A DNA stretch of 64,000 nt. Source: Cohnella sp. AR92 (GTDB lineage: Bacteria; Bacillota; Bacilli; Paenibacillales; Paenibacillaceae). Location: contig NZ_RZJR01000006.1 of assembly GCF_003990975.1 (NCBI RefSeq), forward strand, positions 248,001 to 312,000. Direction: 5' to 3'. How positions within the stretch are numbered: the first letter of the stretch is position 1; each line of letters opens with the position of its first letter. The position numbers were made by a program, and so were the translations under genes. This document shows, in pieces, positions 9,119 through 18,119 of the stretch. A model generated the notes under the pieces. It was given only the letters and a program-made list of their open reading frames with translations, searched no databases and had not been told where the DNA came from.

Positions 9119-9139
9119 GTCCGCGCAAGCGGACTTTTT
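9119..9139 (+). terminator. Terminator downstream of the laccase gene
   Basis: A 6-bp GC-rich stem (GTCCGC / GCGGAC) with a GCAA tetraloop is followed directly by TTTTTG. It lies about 100 bases after the laccase stop and is a standard Rho-independent terminator. Confidence 0.8.
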
Positions 9140-9217
9140 GTTTCGTTTTTCGTTAATAGGGGAGGGGATGATATACGAGATCTGGGCCCTACGGATTTTG
9201 GAGGCCTTTTTCTTGAT

Positions 9218-10006
9218 TTAGTTCATTAAAGTAAATTCCCGAAGTAACTCATTGAGCTTGTCGCGCTCTTCGTAGAACGAACCGTGGCCGCTGAACATGA
9301 ACGGCACGAGTCGTGAATGGGGGATTTTGCGCTGCATCTCTTCTGCCTGGCTGAATGGAATAACCTTATCGTGAATGCCATGCACGATCAGTGTCGGAAT
9401 TTGGATGTTTGGCAGGTCGGGATTCAGATCGAAGTCGCGCAGCAAGACGATGATCGCGGCCGTTGACCAGCCTGCAGCTTGCATGCCCATCTGCTGGAAC
9501 CAGTCCGAGAGTGGCTCGGTGATGTACTGGAAAAAGAACATGTCCCTTACGCCGCGCAACATATTTGCCCGGTCGTTCAACGTTTGTTTTAGCAGCTGCG
9601 CTGCTGTCTCCGTGGTGAAGCCCCTTGGAACTGCCGCGTCTATTAGCACGAGCTTGGATACGCCTCCGCCATTGTAACGAACTACGTATTTGACAGCTAT
9701 TGCGCCTCCGGTCGAATGGCCGACGAGCACGAAATCTCTCAACTGGAGCGTGTCAACGACTGCACGGATATCGTCCGCAAGCCGCTCCAACGTATAACCG
9801 CCATAGGGACGGTCTGACTTGCCGAAGCCGCGCCAGTCGATACCGATGCAGCGAAACCCTGCGCTCGGCAGTAGATCGAACTGATACTCGAACTGGTCAT
9901 GGCTGAACGGCCAGCCATGGAGAAACACGATCGTCTTGTTTCCTCCCGGGTTGATGTCCTCTACATAGAGCTTTACACCTGGCTCAACCGTTACGTAATA
10001 TCCCAC
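9218..10006 (-). CDS. Alpha/beta hydrolase (haloperoxidase/esterase-like)
   Basis: This 262-residue soluble hydrolase has the alpha/beta fold. The oxyanion segment FLHGWPFS lies near residue 30, the nucleophile elbow GHSTGG near residues 97-102 (Ser catalytic), the acid in HGIHDKVIP near 213, and the histidine in FSGHGSF near 243. The sequence DWRGFGKSDRP is typical of non-haem chloroperoxidase-type esterases and of C-C hydrolases. The substrate cannot be read from sequence. The gene is monocistronic and converges with the laccase gene, its stop lying about 80 bases beyond that gene's terminator. No signal peptide or membrane segment is present. Confidence 0.85.
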   Translation of the reverse strand: MGYYVTVEPGVKLYVEDINPGGNKTIVFLHGWPFSHDQFEYQFDLLPSAGFRCIGIDWRGFGKSDRPYGGYTLERLADDIRAVVDTLQLRDFVLVGHSTGGAIAVKYVVRYNGGGVSKLVLIDAAVPRGFTTETAAQLLKQTLNDRANMLRGVRDMFFFQYITEPLSDWFQQMGMQAAGWSTAAIIVLLRDFDLNPDLPNIQIPTLIVHGIHDKVIPFSQAEEMQRKIPHSRLVPFMFSGHGSFYEERDKLNELLREFTLMN

Positions 10007-10203
10007 TGTCGTTACCTCCGCGAATCATAATCCTTTCCCGTTAGAATACGCGGCACTCGCCTAAACGTGATCTGAAACAGACTGGAATTGCACGCTCTAA
10101 AAAAGTAAACTACCGGAGTTATCTCACATGGGGATACAGAGAAGAACCGTTATGAAGGCAACCGCCATGGAACTCGTCATCTGTGTCATTTCGTAAATAT
10201 TCC

Positions 10204-10233
10204 TTTACAAGAATATTCCCGATAGGGTATATT
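10204..10233 (+). promoter_or_regulatory. Sigma-A type promoter for the DoxX/VOC pair
   Basis: TTTACA (10204-10209) and TATATT (10228-10233) are separated by 18 bases. The predicted start of transcription gives a leader of about 120 nt before the DoxX gene. Nothing else is recognised in the 10007-10359 gap between divergent genes. Confidence 0.5.
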
Positions 10234-10359
10234 ATAACCAACAAAAAGATGATATTGCGATAAAGGATGGTGAGTTATTAAGGTTGAACGAGATAAAGAA
10301 ATAGGGACAGCCGGAGCCAAGACCATTTTACAGGAACCCCCTAAAGGAGTGTTTGACTT

Positions 10360-10761
10360 ATGAAATGGGTTGTACGTATTCTGCAGGGTCTAATTGCATT
10401 GGACTTTTTGTTTGCTGGGGCTTCGAAAATCTTTTCCGCTGCCGACCAAATCAAGGAATTGTTCACCGACAAAATCGGAACGCCGGTCGCATTGATTTAC
10501 ACAGTTGGCGTTTTCGAAATTTTGGCCGCACTGATTCTTATAGCCGGCTACCGTAGCCAGAAAGCGGTAGCTTCATCGTTAGCGATCATGATCGTCATCC
10601 TGATCGGAGCGACTCTAACGAATCTTGCCGCAGGCCACGTGACGGATGCAGCTGTTCCTTTATTGATTTTAGTATTTGTGGCCGTTCTCCTTTACCTGAA
10701 GCGTGACGCGCTCAAGAGCTTACGGTTTATACTTCGCAGGAACATCAATACTACCAAGTAA
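10360..10761 (+). CDS. DoxX-family membrane protein
   Basis: The 133-residue product has four predicted transmembrane helices (about residues 4-22, 43-64, 70-90 and 95-113) and the small-residue-rich first helix with FAGASKIF that marks the DoxX/DoxD-like family. These proteins are linked to thiol and redox stress in some bacteria, but the exact reaction of this branch is not established. The ATG follows AAAGGAG with 9-base spacing. A VOC-family gene starts 33 bases downstream on the same strand. The two are probably co-transcribed from the upstream TTTACA/TATATT promoter and stop at the hairpin at 11251. Confidence 0.85.
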   Translation: MKWVVRILQGLIALDFLFAGASKIFSAADQIKELFTDKIGTPVALIYTVGVFEILAALILIAGYRSQKAVASSLAIMIVILIGATLTNLAAGHVTDAAVPLLILVFVAVLLYLKRDALKSLRFILRRNINTTK

Positions 10762-10794
10762 TGACGATAAAAAAATATAATGAGGTGACCCAAG

Positions 10795-11211
10795 ATGGCA
10801 TACAAATCTACTCATACTTTTATAAACTTGCCTATTAAAGATCTAAATCGGACAAAGGAATTTTTCGGCAGCATCGGCTTCGAGTTCAACCCCCAGTTCT
10901 CCGACGAAAATTCAGCCTGCCTTGTAGTAAACGACAATACGTTCGTTCAGTTGCTTACGGAGTCGTATTTCCGGACGTTCATTACCAAGCCTCTGGCAGA
11001 TGTCGCCAGCGCTGCTGCAGGTATTATTGCGCTGTCTGCTGACAGCAGAGAACAGGCAGACGAACTGGCTAACAAGGCGCTGGCCGCGGGAGGGAAGGAA
11101 AGCAGAGCACCGATGGATCATGGCTTTATGTATGTCAGAAGCTTCGAGGACTTGGATGGACATCTGTGGGAAATCGCCTTCTTTGACCCAAGCGCCTATT
11201 CCCAGGCTTAA
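10795..11211 (+). CDS. VOC-family (glyoxalase/bleomycin-resistance fold) protein
   Basis: This 138-residue protein has the duplicated beta-alpha-beta-beta-beta fold of the vicinal oxygen chelate superfamily. It begins with FINLPIKDLNRTKEFF and ends with the conserved DLDGHLWEIAFFDP segment, which carries the typical metal-ligand glutamate (WEI). Members include glyoxalases, dioxygenases and resistance proteins; its closest general type is the YaeR/lactoylglutathione-lyase-like group. The substrate is unknown. The start ATG follows GAGGTG. It lies directly after the DoxX gene, and the pair suggests a small detoxification operon. Confidence 0.85.
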   Translation: MAYKSTHTFINLPIKDLNRTKEFFGSIGFEFNPQFSDENSACLVVNDNTFVQLLTESYFRTFITKPLADVASAAAGIIALSADSREQADELANKALAAGGKESRAPMDHGFMYVRSFEDLDGHLWEIAFFDPSAYSQA

Positions 11212-11250
11212 GGTTCGTGATTGATGTAATGTTGTTGTTCAAAATACGCA

Positions 11251-11285
11251 ACGGCAGCCGCCAAGAAGCGTGGCTGCCGTTTTTC
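11251..11285 (+). terminator. Terminator of the DoxX/VOC operon
   Basis: A 9-bp stem (ACGGCAGCC / GGCTGCCGT) with a 12-base loop is followed by TTTTC. It lies 40 bases beyond the VOC gene stop. Confidence 0.85.
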
Positions 11286-11913
11286 ATTTAGAGAGAAAAA
11301 GAAAGAGTGCAGTGAATTGTATGAAGAGTACAAGGATTCGAAGGTATTTAAGGGCTTGCAACCTGGAATAGAAAGTAAATTCGGAGTACAAGTATTGATA
11401 AAACCGTTTTATCGACTTCTGTATAAAATACGGGTTTTGTGAAATTGTCATGCAGATTAAACGGCCAAGCGCTTTGATTATATCATTTATTAGGTTCTCA
11501 TTAGGTTCTCAGCCGTCTCATTCAGCTTTTCCTTGGTTAGATCCAATATTTTTAATGATTCGGTTTTGTTACTGTCGCTTACGTATTTATCCAATTGGAT
11601 TATCTCTTATGATTTCAATTCGTATCTCTTTATTAACACATCTCGACTGGTTATGATTCTTTGCCGGCAAAGCGATTGAACTGCTGCAGCTAAGCCTTAT
11701 GATTATGAGCTCATGAACTCGAACCGAAACTTTTCAATCAGCGTCCAATGCAAAGCTTGCGAAGCTATCAGCACAACTCCGAAGTTGTTATATTTGCTCT
11801 GGATACTATTTAACCGCACACCTACTTTGTGATATTTTTCTCATTCCATTCTCAGCTTTCCCATTTCACTATCATCTATACGAAATCAACCTGCGATTAA
11901 CCTGAGTATCTTC
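11286..11913. other. Gene-free AT-rich interval
   Basis: About 630 bases lie between the terminator of the DoxX/VOC operon and the 3' end of the methyltransferase gene. The interval is markedly more AT-rich than its neighbours. It holds only a short hydrophobic reading frame (11450-11656) without a ribosome binding site. I see no tRNA, hairpin terminator or promoter with confidence. It may be decayed sequence. Confidence 0.4.
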
Positions 11914-12783
11914 TTATTTAACGGGATCTTCAGCCACCTTTATCCAGAACGACCCTCCAACGACCTGTTCCGGCGCAAGGCCGATTTCTTGCCAGAGTAC
12001 GTCCTCTCCCTCCGCCGCCTTGCATTCACCCGACCTGGCCAGGTAATAACAAGGAAACTCAACCGTATACCGGGTTCCTCCGCCCAGAAGCATAGCTGCG
12101 AGCAAATATTGTTCATTATAGTAGCGATCGCTCATTTGAGGCGGATAATCGTACGGCAAGAAGATGTCGTGAAAATGGACCAGGACGCCGGGCTTCAACC
12201 GTGGCAGCACTTCAAGGACCGCGATGGTAACGTCCGAGTTCGTGAACGAACGATGGCTGCTGTCCACGAACAGAATATCGCCCGGTTCGAGGTCGTCGAA
12301 CAGCTCCAGACTCGTCTCCTCAAGCGGCAGCCGCACGACGGTGTCGCAGATGGCATCGATCTCCGAACGAGGCTGCGGATCGATCGATAGAATCTTCGTT
12401 GTCAGGTTGAAGTCTAGGATCGCTTGCCGAACGAACGAGGTGGACATTCCCGAGCCGATCTCATAATAACGCTCTGGCTTCGAGACGGCCACGAACCCAT
12501 ATAACGCTATCGCATCCATGCCAGGAAGCCAGCGATTGAACCAGTAAGGCTTGCCAGGCTCGGTGAACGAGTGCTTCTGCGCAATCCGCGCAAGCTGCGG
12601 GCGCAGCTTAAGGAATTGATCGAGATAGGCCTCGAACCGAACCATGCCGTTCTTCAGGATCCGGCTTAGCTGCGTATGCGGCGGCCCATTCCAGCCGAAT
12701 CGAGGGATAGGGTATAAAGGATATTCCAACCGAATGACATAAGGATCTTGATCTTCCGTGGGTGCTCCCTTCCTTCTGAGCAA
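11914..12783 (-). CDS. Class I SAM-dependent methyltransferase (Methyltransf_24-like)
   Basis: This 289-residue protein has a Rossmann methyltransferase core. Motif I is YEIGSGMSTSFVRQAI (about residues 106-121), the acidic loop is LSIDPQPR (about 134), and the later strands are ILFVDSSHRSF and VLVHFHDIFLPYD (about 168-205). The GSGMST glycine loop and the HDIF segment resemble the cephalosporin-hydroxylase/Methyltransf_24 group acting on small molecules or sugars. The substrate is unknown. The start is preceded by GGGAG with short spacing. It lies 51 bases downstream of the COG0523 GTPase gene on the same strand and could be co-transcribed with it, but nothing links the two functionally. Confidence 0.75.
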   Translation of the reverse strand: MLRRKGAPTEDQDPYVIRLEYPLYPIPRFGWNGPPHTQLSRILKNGMVRFEAYLDQFLKLRPQLARIAQKHSFTEPGKPYWFNRWLPGMDAIALYGFVAVSKPERYYEIGSGMSTSFVRQAILDFNLTTKILSIDPQPRSEIDAICDTVVRLPLEETSLELFDDLEPGDILFVDSSHRSFTNSDVTIAVLEVLPRLKPGVLVHFHDIFLPYDYPPQMSDRYYNEQYLLAAMLLGGGTRYTVEFPCYYLARSGECKAAEGEDVLWQEIGLAPEQVVGGSFWIKVAEDPVK

Positions 12784-12834
12784 GCATTGTCTCCCACTAT
12801 CTTATGGCCGGCTTCTAGTCTTGGTCCCTTTCCC

Positions 12835-14013
12835 TCAAGCATTAGGAAGCGGATCTTCGAATCGACGCCAATCCAGGTTCATCTCCATATCCGTTAGAAG
12901 GCAGTCGTCTAAGGAGGCGATGATCGACTCCTTCTGCATATCGATACCGATAAAGACGACCTTATTGATCCGGTCGCCAAACTCCGGAGACCAATTCGCC
13001 TCCAGCTCCGGATCCTGTCGGCGGTACCAAGCTTGCTCCGCTTCGGGCAATGCGGCGACCCAATACCCTGCAGGGCCGAACTGAATCGAAGGTCCGGCTT
13101 GACTTAGGCTCTGGCCCATTTGATTTCTCGAAGCCACCCACAAGACGCCTTTGGCACGGACGACTTCGGCCGGCCAAGCGCTGAGCCAGTTCATCAACCT
13201 TCCAGGGTGCATCGGCCTCAGTCGCTCATAGACAAACGATGCGATGCCGTACTCTTCCGTCTCCGGCGTATGAACCGGCTTCTCCAGCTCCTTGATCCAG
13301 CCTGCGGATCGGCTCGATTGTTCAAAGTCGAACCGCCCGGTATTCAAGATATCCGCCGGATCCACCCTGCCCTTCACCGTCCGAATCAGCTTGGCGCGCG
13401 GCTGCAGCTTGCGAAGAAGTTCCTCAAGCTCCAGGAGCTCCTTCTCCTCGATCAAATCGCATTTATTCAGCAGAAGAACATCGCAGAATTCGATCTGATC
13501 GATCAGGAGGTCGACGACTTCTCGCGTATCATCTTCGCCTACGGCTTGCCGCCTCTCCAGAAGCGACTCTCCGGAGGAGAAATCATGCCAGAAACGGTAG
13601 GCGTCCACGACCGTCACCATGCAATCAAGCCGGCACAAACGACTCAGGTCGATGCCCTGCTCCTCATCTTTATAGGTGAAAGTCTGAGCCACGGGGATAG
13701 GCTCTCCAACGCCGGTCGACTCGATCAGAATGTAGTCGAACCGCCCGTCCTGCGCTAATCTCTCGACCTCGCGAAGCAGATCTTCCCTAAGCGTACAGCA
13801 GATACAACCGTTGGACATCTCGACCAGCTTCTCATCCGTTCTCGAGAGCCCTCCGCCCTCCTTGATAAGTCCCGCGTCGATATTCACTTCGCTCAAGTCG
13901 TTGACGATTACGGCAACCTTCATGCCTTGACGATTGTTGAGCACATGATTGAGCACCGTCGTCTTTCCAGAGCCCAGATAGCCGCTGAGAACGGTGACAG
14001 GAATTTTATTCAT
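12835..14013 (-). CDS. COG0523 / CobW-family GTPase, probable zinc metallochaperone
   Basis: This 392-residue G3E-family GTPase is of the type used as a metal chaperone under zinc starvation (ZigA/YciC/ZNG1 class). It carries Walker [10 protein letters not shown] at residues 9-17, the metal-binding GCICCTLR (CxCC) near residue 70, the ESTGVGEP region near 99, and guanine-specificity NKCDL near 184. The C-terminal CobW_C domain covers about residues 250-380. The start follows AAAGGGGTG. A perfect palindrome of the Zur type lies only 18 bases upstream of the start codon, and the adjacent genes encode ZnuA and ZnuB. Zur-controlled expression during zinc limitation is therefore strongly suggested. 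Confidence 0.9.
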   Translation of the reverse strand: MNKIPVTVLSGYLGSGKTTVLNHVLNNRQGMKVAVIVNDLSEVNIDAGLIKEGGGLSRTDEKLVEMSNGCICCTLREDLLREVERLAQDGRFDYILIESTGVGEPIPVAQTFTYKDEEQGIDLSRLCRLDCMVTVVDAYRFWHDFSSGESLLERRQAVGEDDTREVVDLLIDQIEFCDVLLLNKCDLIEEKELLELEELLRKLQPRAKLIRTVKGRVDPADILNTGRFDFEQSSRSAGWIKELEKPVHTPETEEYGIASFVYERLRPMHPGRLMNWLSAWPAEVVRAKGVLWVASRNQMGQSLSQAGPSIQFGPAGYWVAALPEAEQAWYRRQDPELEANWSPEFGDRINKVVFIGIDMQKESIIASLDDCLLTDMEMNLDWRRFEDPLPNA

Positions 14014-14030
14014 TTCAGCACCCCTTTATA

Positions 14031-14043
14031 TGTAATTATTACA
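14031..14043. promoter_or_regulatory. Zur box upstream of the COG0523 GTPase gene
   Basis: TGTAATTATTACA is a perfect palindrome matching the core of the Bacillus Zur consensus (TCGTAATNATTACGA without its outermost bases). It sits between the znuA stop and the GTPase start, so the GTPase gene has its own zinc-controlled promoter. Confidence 0.75.
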
Positions 14044-14072
14044 GTTATACGACGCGAGATAAAACGCTTCTC

Positions 14073-15026
14073 TTAGCTTAACGCCTTCCGCAAGGCTTTC
14101 AGGTTGTTCTCCATGACGCCGATATAATCCAGGTGATTGGCTAGCTCCTCTTCCGTTAATCCTTCCAACGGATTGAGAACATCCGTCTGAGCCCCGATCT
14201 CGGTCGCGATCGTCCGTGCCACCTTAGGATCGACGAGCGTCTCGAAGAAGATCGTTCCTACCTGATGCTCGCGTGCGAACTCTACGACCTTAGCCATCTC
14301 TTCGGGGGATGGCTCTTGCTCGGGAGACAGCCCAGAGATCGGTACCTGCACCAATCCGTATTCCTTCGCTAAATAACCGAATGCCGCATGCTGCGTAACC
14401 AGCTCTTTCTTGGACACGTTCTTTAAGCCTTCGCGATAATCTTCATCTAATTGTTGGAGCTTGGCGATATAGTTGTCCGCGTTCTTACGATAATCTGTCT
14501 TGTTAGCCGGGTCAGCCTTCTCCAGAGCTTTCAGGATGGCGATGACTTCTTGCTGGGCCAGAACCGGACTCAACCAAACATGCGGATCCTGCGGATGCTC
14601 TTCTTCGTGCGAATCGATACCCTCGCCATCTTCATGTTCATGATCATGCTCCTCCCCTTCCATTAGAGGAATCCCTTCGCTAGCCCGAACCACGATTCGG
14701 TTCTCCTTCTTGGCGCTCGATAACGCATCGTCCACCCAGCCTTCCACGAGTCCGTTGTATACGAACACGTCCGCTTCCTGGATCAGAGCCATGTCCTTCG
14801 CGCTTGGTTCCCAATCATGCGGCTCTACGCCCGATGGAACGAGCGCGGTAACGATGGCATGTTCGCCGGCCACCTGCTTCGCGAATTCATACATAGGATA
14901 GAACGTCGCGACGACATTCAATTTCTCGCTAACCGCGCTCTCTGACGACTTGCCGCAACCGGATAAGAGCAGCGCCGCTCCGGTAACCAGAACCAATGAA
15001 GCTTTCCACCAAGAATCGTTTCTCAT
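14073..15026 (-). CDS. znuA: Zinc ABC transporter substrate-binding lipoprotein ZnuA
   Basis: This 317-residue cluster A-I solute-binding protein captures zinc outside the membrane and hands it to ZnuB. The lipobox LLLSGC puts the lipidated cysteine near residue 24. The metal-site histidines are those of the PHDWEPS motif (about 69), DPHVWLSP (about 142) and VTQHAAFGYL (about 207), with the aspartate or glutamate near the C-terminus. Between the first two histidines is the acidic histidine-rich loop typical of zinc rather than manganese proteins (HDHEHEDGEG, about 120). The gene overlaps the end of znuB by 4 bases, indicating translational coupling in a znuB-znuA operon. Confidence 0.95.
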   Translation of the reverse strand: MRNDSWWKASLVLVTGAALLLSGCGKSSESAVSEKLNVVATFYPMYEFAKQVAGEHAIVTALVPSGVEPHDWEPSAKDMALIQEADVFVYNGLVEGWVDDALSSAKKENRIVVRASEGIPLMEGEEHDHEHEDGEGIDSHEEEHPQDPHVWLSPVLAQQEVIAILKALEKADPANKTDYRKNADNYIAKLQQLDEDYREGLKNVSKKELVTQHAAFGYLAKEYGLVQVPISGLSPEQEPSPEEMAKVVEFAREHQVGTIFFETLVDPKVARTIATEIGAQTDVLNPLEGLTEEELANHLDYIGVMENNLKALRKALS

Positions 15027-15886
15027 ATTTCCTCCGCATTCTCATAGTTAAAGTGGTTAAGTGTTTTCTTGCTGTGACGTCTAAGCCTTAGAAGCACTCT
15101 CCTGCCGGTTATCCCCAAGATCAGCATCAAGAGAAGCACGAACGCGATGGTAGCTCCGGGAGGAGAGCTAAGCTGATAAGAAGCCGAGATTCCTCCTAAA
15201 GTGCCGATAAAGCCCGTTCCCATGGAGAGAAGGATGGCCCACCGGAAGCTTGGGGCGATCCGAATCGCCAGCGCCGCGGGAAGGACGATCAGCGAAGACA
15301 GCAGCAGCACGCCGACAATCGGAATCGCGGACGCGACGATCGCGCCGACGAGCATGCTGAAGCCCATAGACAGCCATGCGACGGGAATTCCGCTTGCTTG
15401 CGCCGTCTCTTCGTCGAAGCTGATCAGGTAAAGCCATCTGCGGAAAAGAAGGCAGAAGGCCCCACCTGCGCCAGATGCAGCAAGCAGATAAAGAAGTTCG
15501 GCAGGATTAACGGCCACGATCGAGCCGAACAAATAAGCGGTGAAGCCCTTGTTTAAACCCTTGCCCATGCTCATCAGAATCATGGATACCGACAATCCGC
15601 CCACCATGATAATCGCCACGGACAACTCGCTGTAAGATTTATACGTTCTCCGTATCCATTCCACGGCAACGGCTCCGAGAACCGCGACAGCCAAGCCGGA
15701 CAATGTGGGATTCCACTTTAGATAGATTCCAAGCGCAACGCCGGCCAACGAGACGTGCGAGAGCATATCCGCCATCATCGCCTGACGCCTAAGCAGCAGA
15801 TACACGCCCAGCGCAGATGCGATCAGCGCAACAATACCGCCGGCTAACAAGGCCCTGCGCATAAAATCGTACTGCAGCATCTCCAT
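15023..15886 (-). CDS. znuB: Zinc ABC transporter permease ZnuB
   Basis: This 287-residue membrane protein has about eight hydrophobic helices and matches the ABC-3 permease family (FMRRALLAGGIVALIASALG at the N-terminus; the conserved DMLSHVSLAGVALG segment near residues 38-51). It forms the transmembrane channel for zinc. The ATG is preceded by AAGGAGG with 7-base spacing. It is the first gene of the operon, with a perfect Zur box about 75 bases upstream. Unusually, no ATP-binding subunit gene (znuC) is next to it; the ATPase must be encoded elsewhere or the system borrows one. Confidence 0.93.
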   Translation of the reverse strand: MEMLQYDFMRRALLAGGIVALIASALGVYLLLRRQAMMADMLSHVSLAGVALGIYLKWNPTLSGLAVAVLGAVAVEWIRRTYKSYSELSVAIIMVGGLSVSMILMSMGKGLNKGFTAYLFGSIVAVNPAELLYLLAASGAGGAFCLLFRRWLYLISFDEETAQASGIPVAWLSMGFSMLVGAIVASAIPIVGVLLLSSLIVLPAALAIRIAPSFRWAILLSMGTGFIGTLGGISASYQLSSPPGATIAFVLLLMLILGITGRRVLLRLRRHSKKTLNHFNYENAEEI

Positions 15887-15959
15887 CCGCCCGCCTCCTT
15901 TTCACTCTGCTTATGTATTTTTCGTCCCCCCCTTTTCAAACAAAAGTCATGGCCTTATA

Positions 15960-15972
15960 CGTAATTATTACG
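15960..15972. promoter_or_regulatory. Zur box upstream of znuB
   Basis: CGTAATTATTACG is a perfect 13-base palindrome identical to the core of the Bacillus Zur operator. It lies 74 bases upstream of the znuB start and should mediate zinc repression of znuBA. Confidence 0.85.
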
Positions 15973-16011
15973 CTATAACCACAGTTGATACCTTATCACC
16001 TTTGTTCTTAT

Positions 16012-16026
16012 TCGTCAATATTACGA
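16012..16026. promoter_or_regulatory. Second, degenerate Zur box upstream of znuB
   Basis: TCGTCAATATTACGA matches the 15-base Zur consensus TCGTAATNATTACGA at all but two specified positions. It is about 50 bases further upstream than the perfect box and may add cooperative binding. Confidence 0.5.
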
Positions 16027-16044
16027 TTAAGACACCCGATGCAA

Positions 16045-16078
16045 ACAAAAAACCGGCGCGCGCGATACGCTGCCGGTT
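16045..16078 (-). terminator. Terminator of kimA
   Basis: Read on the minus strand, AACCGGC pairs with GCCGGTT and is followed by a run of T residues. It begins 14 bases past the kimA stop codon. Confidence 0.8.
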
Positions 16079-16091
16079 CTCCATCGAGTGA

Positions 16092-17924
16092 TTACTTTTT
16101 TAGATGATACGGAACGGTCGTAATAATCAGGTCCTTGCTGTACAGCAACCTCGTTCGTATCATGAAGCTGGTCTGGTTGTGCAGGATATGCTGCCAGCCC
16201 TTCTTCGGAATGAATTGGGGAATGATAACCGTAACCTGGTAATGGTTCTCTCTAGCCTTGTGCTGAACGGAATCGATAAATCGCATGAGCGGCTGAATGA
16301 TCGACCGATAAGGCGAATGCAAGGTGACAAGACGAATGTCCGGCTTCCACCGGTTCCACTTCTCCTCGAATCGAACCTCGTCCTCCCTCTCGAAAGGAAC
16401 ATATACCGCAATGATCTGATCCGCCTTCAGCGACTGAGCATAATTCAACGAGTGCTCGACGACGTGCGTGATTCCCGATACCGGCACGATAATCACGTTG
16501 CCCTCGATCGGAAACGCCGGTTCGCACGATGCCAGCCTCAGCTGTTCTCCGACCGCTTCGTAATGCTTCTTGATCTTGTGGAAGATGAAGATGATGATCG
16601 GCAGGAAGATAAGCACAGGCCATACCTTCGTGAACTTGGTCAGGAAGAACATGAGCATGACCGTGAAGCTGATGAGCGCCCCGATGAAGTTGATGATCAG
16701 CTTCGGCACCCACCCCGGCGGCTTCTGCCGAATCCACTTGACGATCATCCCGGTCTGCGACAGCGTGAAGGGGATGAACACCCCGACCGCATACAGCGGA
16801 ATCAGTTGCTCCGTCTCGCCGCGGAACGCTACGATCAGAATAATGGACAAGAATCCGAGGCATATTATTCCGTTTGAGTAGCCCAGCCGATCGCCTCGAA
16901 CCGTGAACATGCGCGGAATGAATTTGTCTTTGGCCAGATTAACCGCCAGCAGCGGGAATGCCGAATATCCCGTATTGGCTGCCAGAATGAGGATCAAAGC
17001 CGTCGTACCCTGGATAAAATAATACATGAAGTTCCGTCCGAACGTCTCTTCGGCGATCTGGGACACCACCGTTACTTCCGCCTTGGGCGCGATTCCGTAG
17101 TAATAACCCAGGAACACGATGCCCGAGAACAGGATGGCCAGCAGAATCCCCATCGCGGCGAGCGTCTTGGCGGCATTGTTCGGCCCGGGATCCTTGAAGT
17201 TCGGGATCGAGTTGGAGATGGCTTCAACCCCCGTCAATGCCGAGCTCCCCGAAGCGAACGCCCGAAGCAAGATAAACAGGCTGATACCCGCCACGGATGT
17301 TCCGACCGGCGTGTGAAGCTCGGGCGACACGTCGCCGGTCGCGATTCGGTAAAGCCCGACGCCGATCATGATGAACAATGCCAGGACGAATAAGTAAACC
17401 GGATAAGCGAGAATGGAGGCCGATTCCGTGACGCCGCGCAAGTTCAATATGGTGATGAAAATAACGAACGCGACGGCGATCAGAACGTTATGCTGGTGCA
17501 AGCTTGGGAATGCCGAAGTGATAGCGTCCGTTCCGGCCGATACGCTGACGGCTACGGTCAGAATGTAATCGACGAGCAGCGAGCCGCCGGCCACGAGACC
17601 GCTGGACAGCCCCAGATTTTCCTTGGACACCACGTAGGCGCCGCCGCCATGCGGATAAGCGAAGATGATCTGACGGTAAGACATAATAAGCGCCGTGAGA
17701 AGCACGAGTACGCCGATCCCGATCGGGATCGAATACCAGAAGGCCGCCGTACTGACGGTTACCAAGACGAGCAAGATCTGTTCCGGACCGTATGCGACGG
17801 AAGACAAGGCATCGGAGGAGAGTATTGCCAGTGCTTTCGTTTTTCTGAGTTTCTGTTCCCCTAATTCGTTCGACTTCAGCGGTCGTCCGAGGAGAAGCCT
17901 TTTAATCTTGGATGCCAACCCCAA
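16092..17924 (-). CDS. kimA: High-affinity potassium importer KimA (YdaO), APC superfamily
   Basis: This 610-residue protein should import potassium, probably with protons; Bacillus KimA is about 607 residues. The N-terminus RPLKSNELGEQKLRKTKALA and ALSSVAYGPEQIL match KimA. About twelve hydrophobic helices span residues 30-460. A cytoplasmic C-terminal domain of about 150 residues (from VIIVPVSGITHVVEHSL near 475) is a universal-stress-protein-like fold, also typical of KimA. The start is TTG, with GGGG about 9 bases upstream. A c-di-AMP riboswitch and terminator precede the gene, so rising c-di-AMP (high potassium) should shut it off. It is monocistronic and well supported. Confidence 0.93.
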   Translation of the reverse strand: MGLASKIKRLLLGRPLKSNELGEQKLRKTKALAILSSDALSSVAYGPEQILLVLVTVSTAAFWYSIPIGIGVLVLLTALIMSYRQIIFAYPHGGGAYVVSKENLGLSSGLVAGGSLLVDYILTVAVSVSAGTDAITSAFPSLHQHNVLIAVAFVIFITILNLRGVTESASILAYPVYLFVLALFIMIGVGLYRIATGDVSPELHTPVGTSVAGISLFILLRAFASGSSALTGVEAISNSIPNFKDPGPNNAAKTLAAMGILLAILFSGIVFLGYYYGIAPKAEVTVVSQIAEETFGRNFMYYFIQGTTALILILAANTGYSAFPLLAVNLAKDKFIPRMFTVRGDRLGYSNGIICLGFLSIILIVAFRGETEQLIPLYAVGVFIPFTLSQTGMIVKWIRQKPPGWVPKLIINFIGALISFTVMLMFFLTKFTKVWPVLIFLPIIIFIFHKIKKHYEAVGEQLRLASCEPAFPIEGNVIIVPVSGITHVVEHSLNYAQSLKADQIIAVYVPFEREDEVRFEEKWNRWKPDIRLVTLHSPYRSIIQPLMRFIDSVQHKARENHYQVTVIIPQFIPKKGWQHILHNQTSFMIRTRLLYSKDLIITTVPYHLKK

Positions 17925-18073
17925 TCACCGTTCCCCATGTCCCCTAATCTTTCGTTAACGTTCGTTTTGTTGAAGTATCCCCTGAAAATCTTAATGGTAC
18001 GATCCCAACGGATGGGCAAAATCCGGAAAAAATCGATTGCTGCCCGAAATTTCGACAAAAAGGCATGCCAAAT

Positions 18074-18097
18074 AGCCGCGGAGAATCCTCCGCGGCC
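18074..18097 (-). terminator. Riboswitch-controlled terminator in the kimA leader
   Basis: A 9-bp stem (GCCGCGGAG / CTCCGCGGC) with a 4-base loop lies just 3' of the c-di-AMP aptamer on the minus strand. It is followed by TATTTG and a little later by a TTTTT run. It probably acts as the expression platform. Confidence 0.7.
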
Positions 18098-18119
18098 CCT
18101 AATGACCGAAGCTGGTTCA

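Noticed and set aside
9035..9229. 64-codon ORF after the laccase with a strong AAGGAGGAG site
   Set aside because: It runs through the laccase terminator hairpin and overlaps the convergent hydrolase gene; at best the remains of a lost gene.
11450..11656. 68-codon hydrophobic ORF in the AT-rich gap
   Set aside because: No ribosome binding site, no homology recognised, and chance frames are expected in AT-rich DNA.
16104..16877. 257-codon plus-strand frame opposite kimA
   Set aside because: Shadow of the kimA codon pattern; sequence is Arg/Asp-rich without any family likeness.
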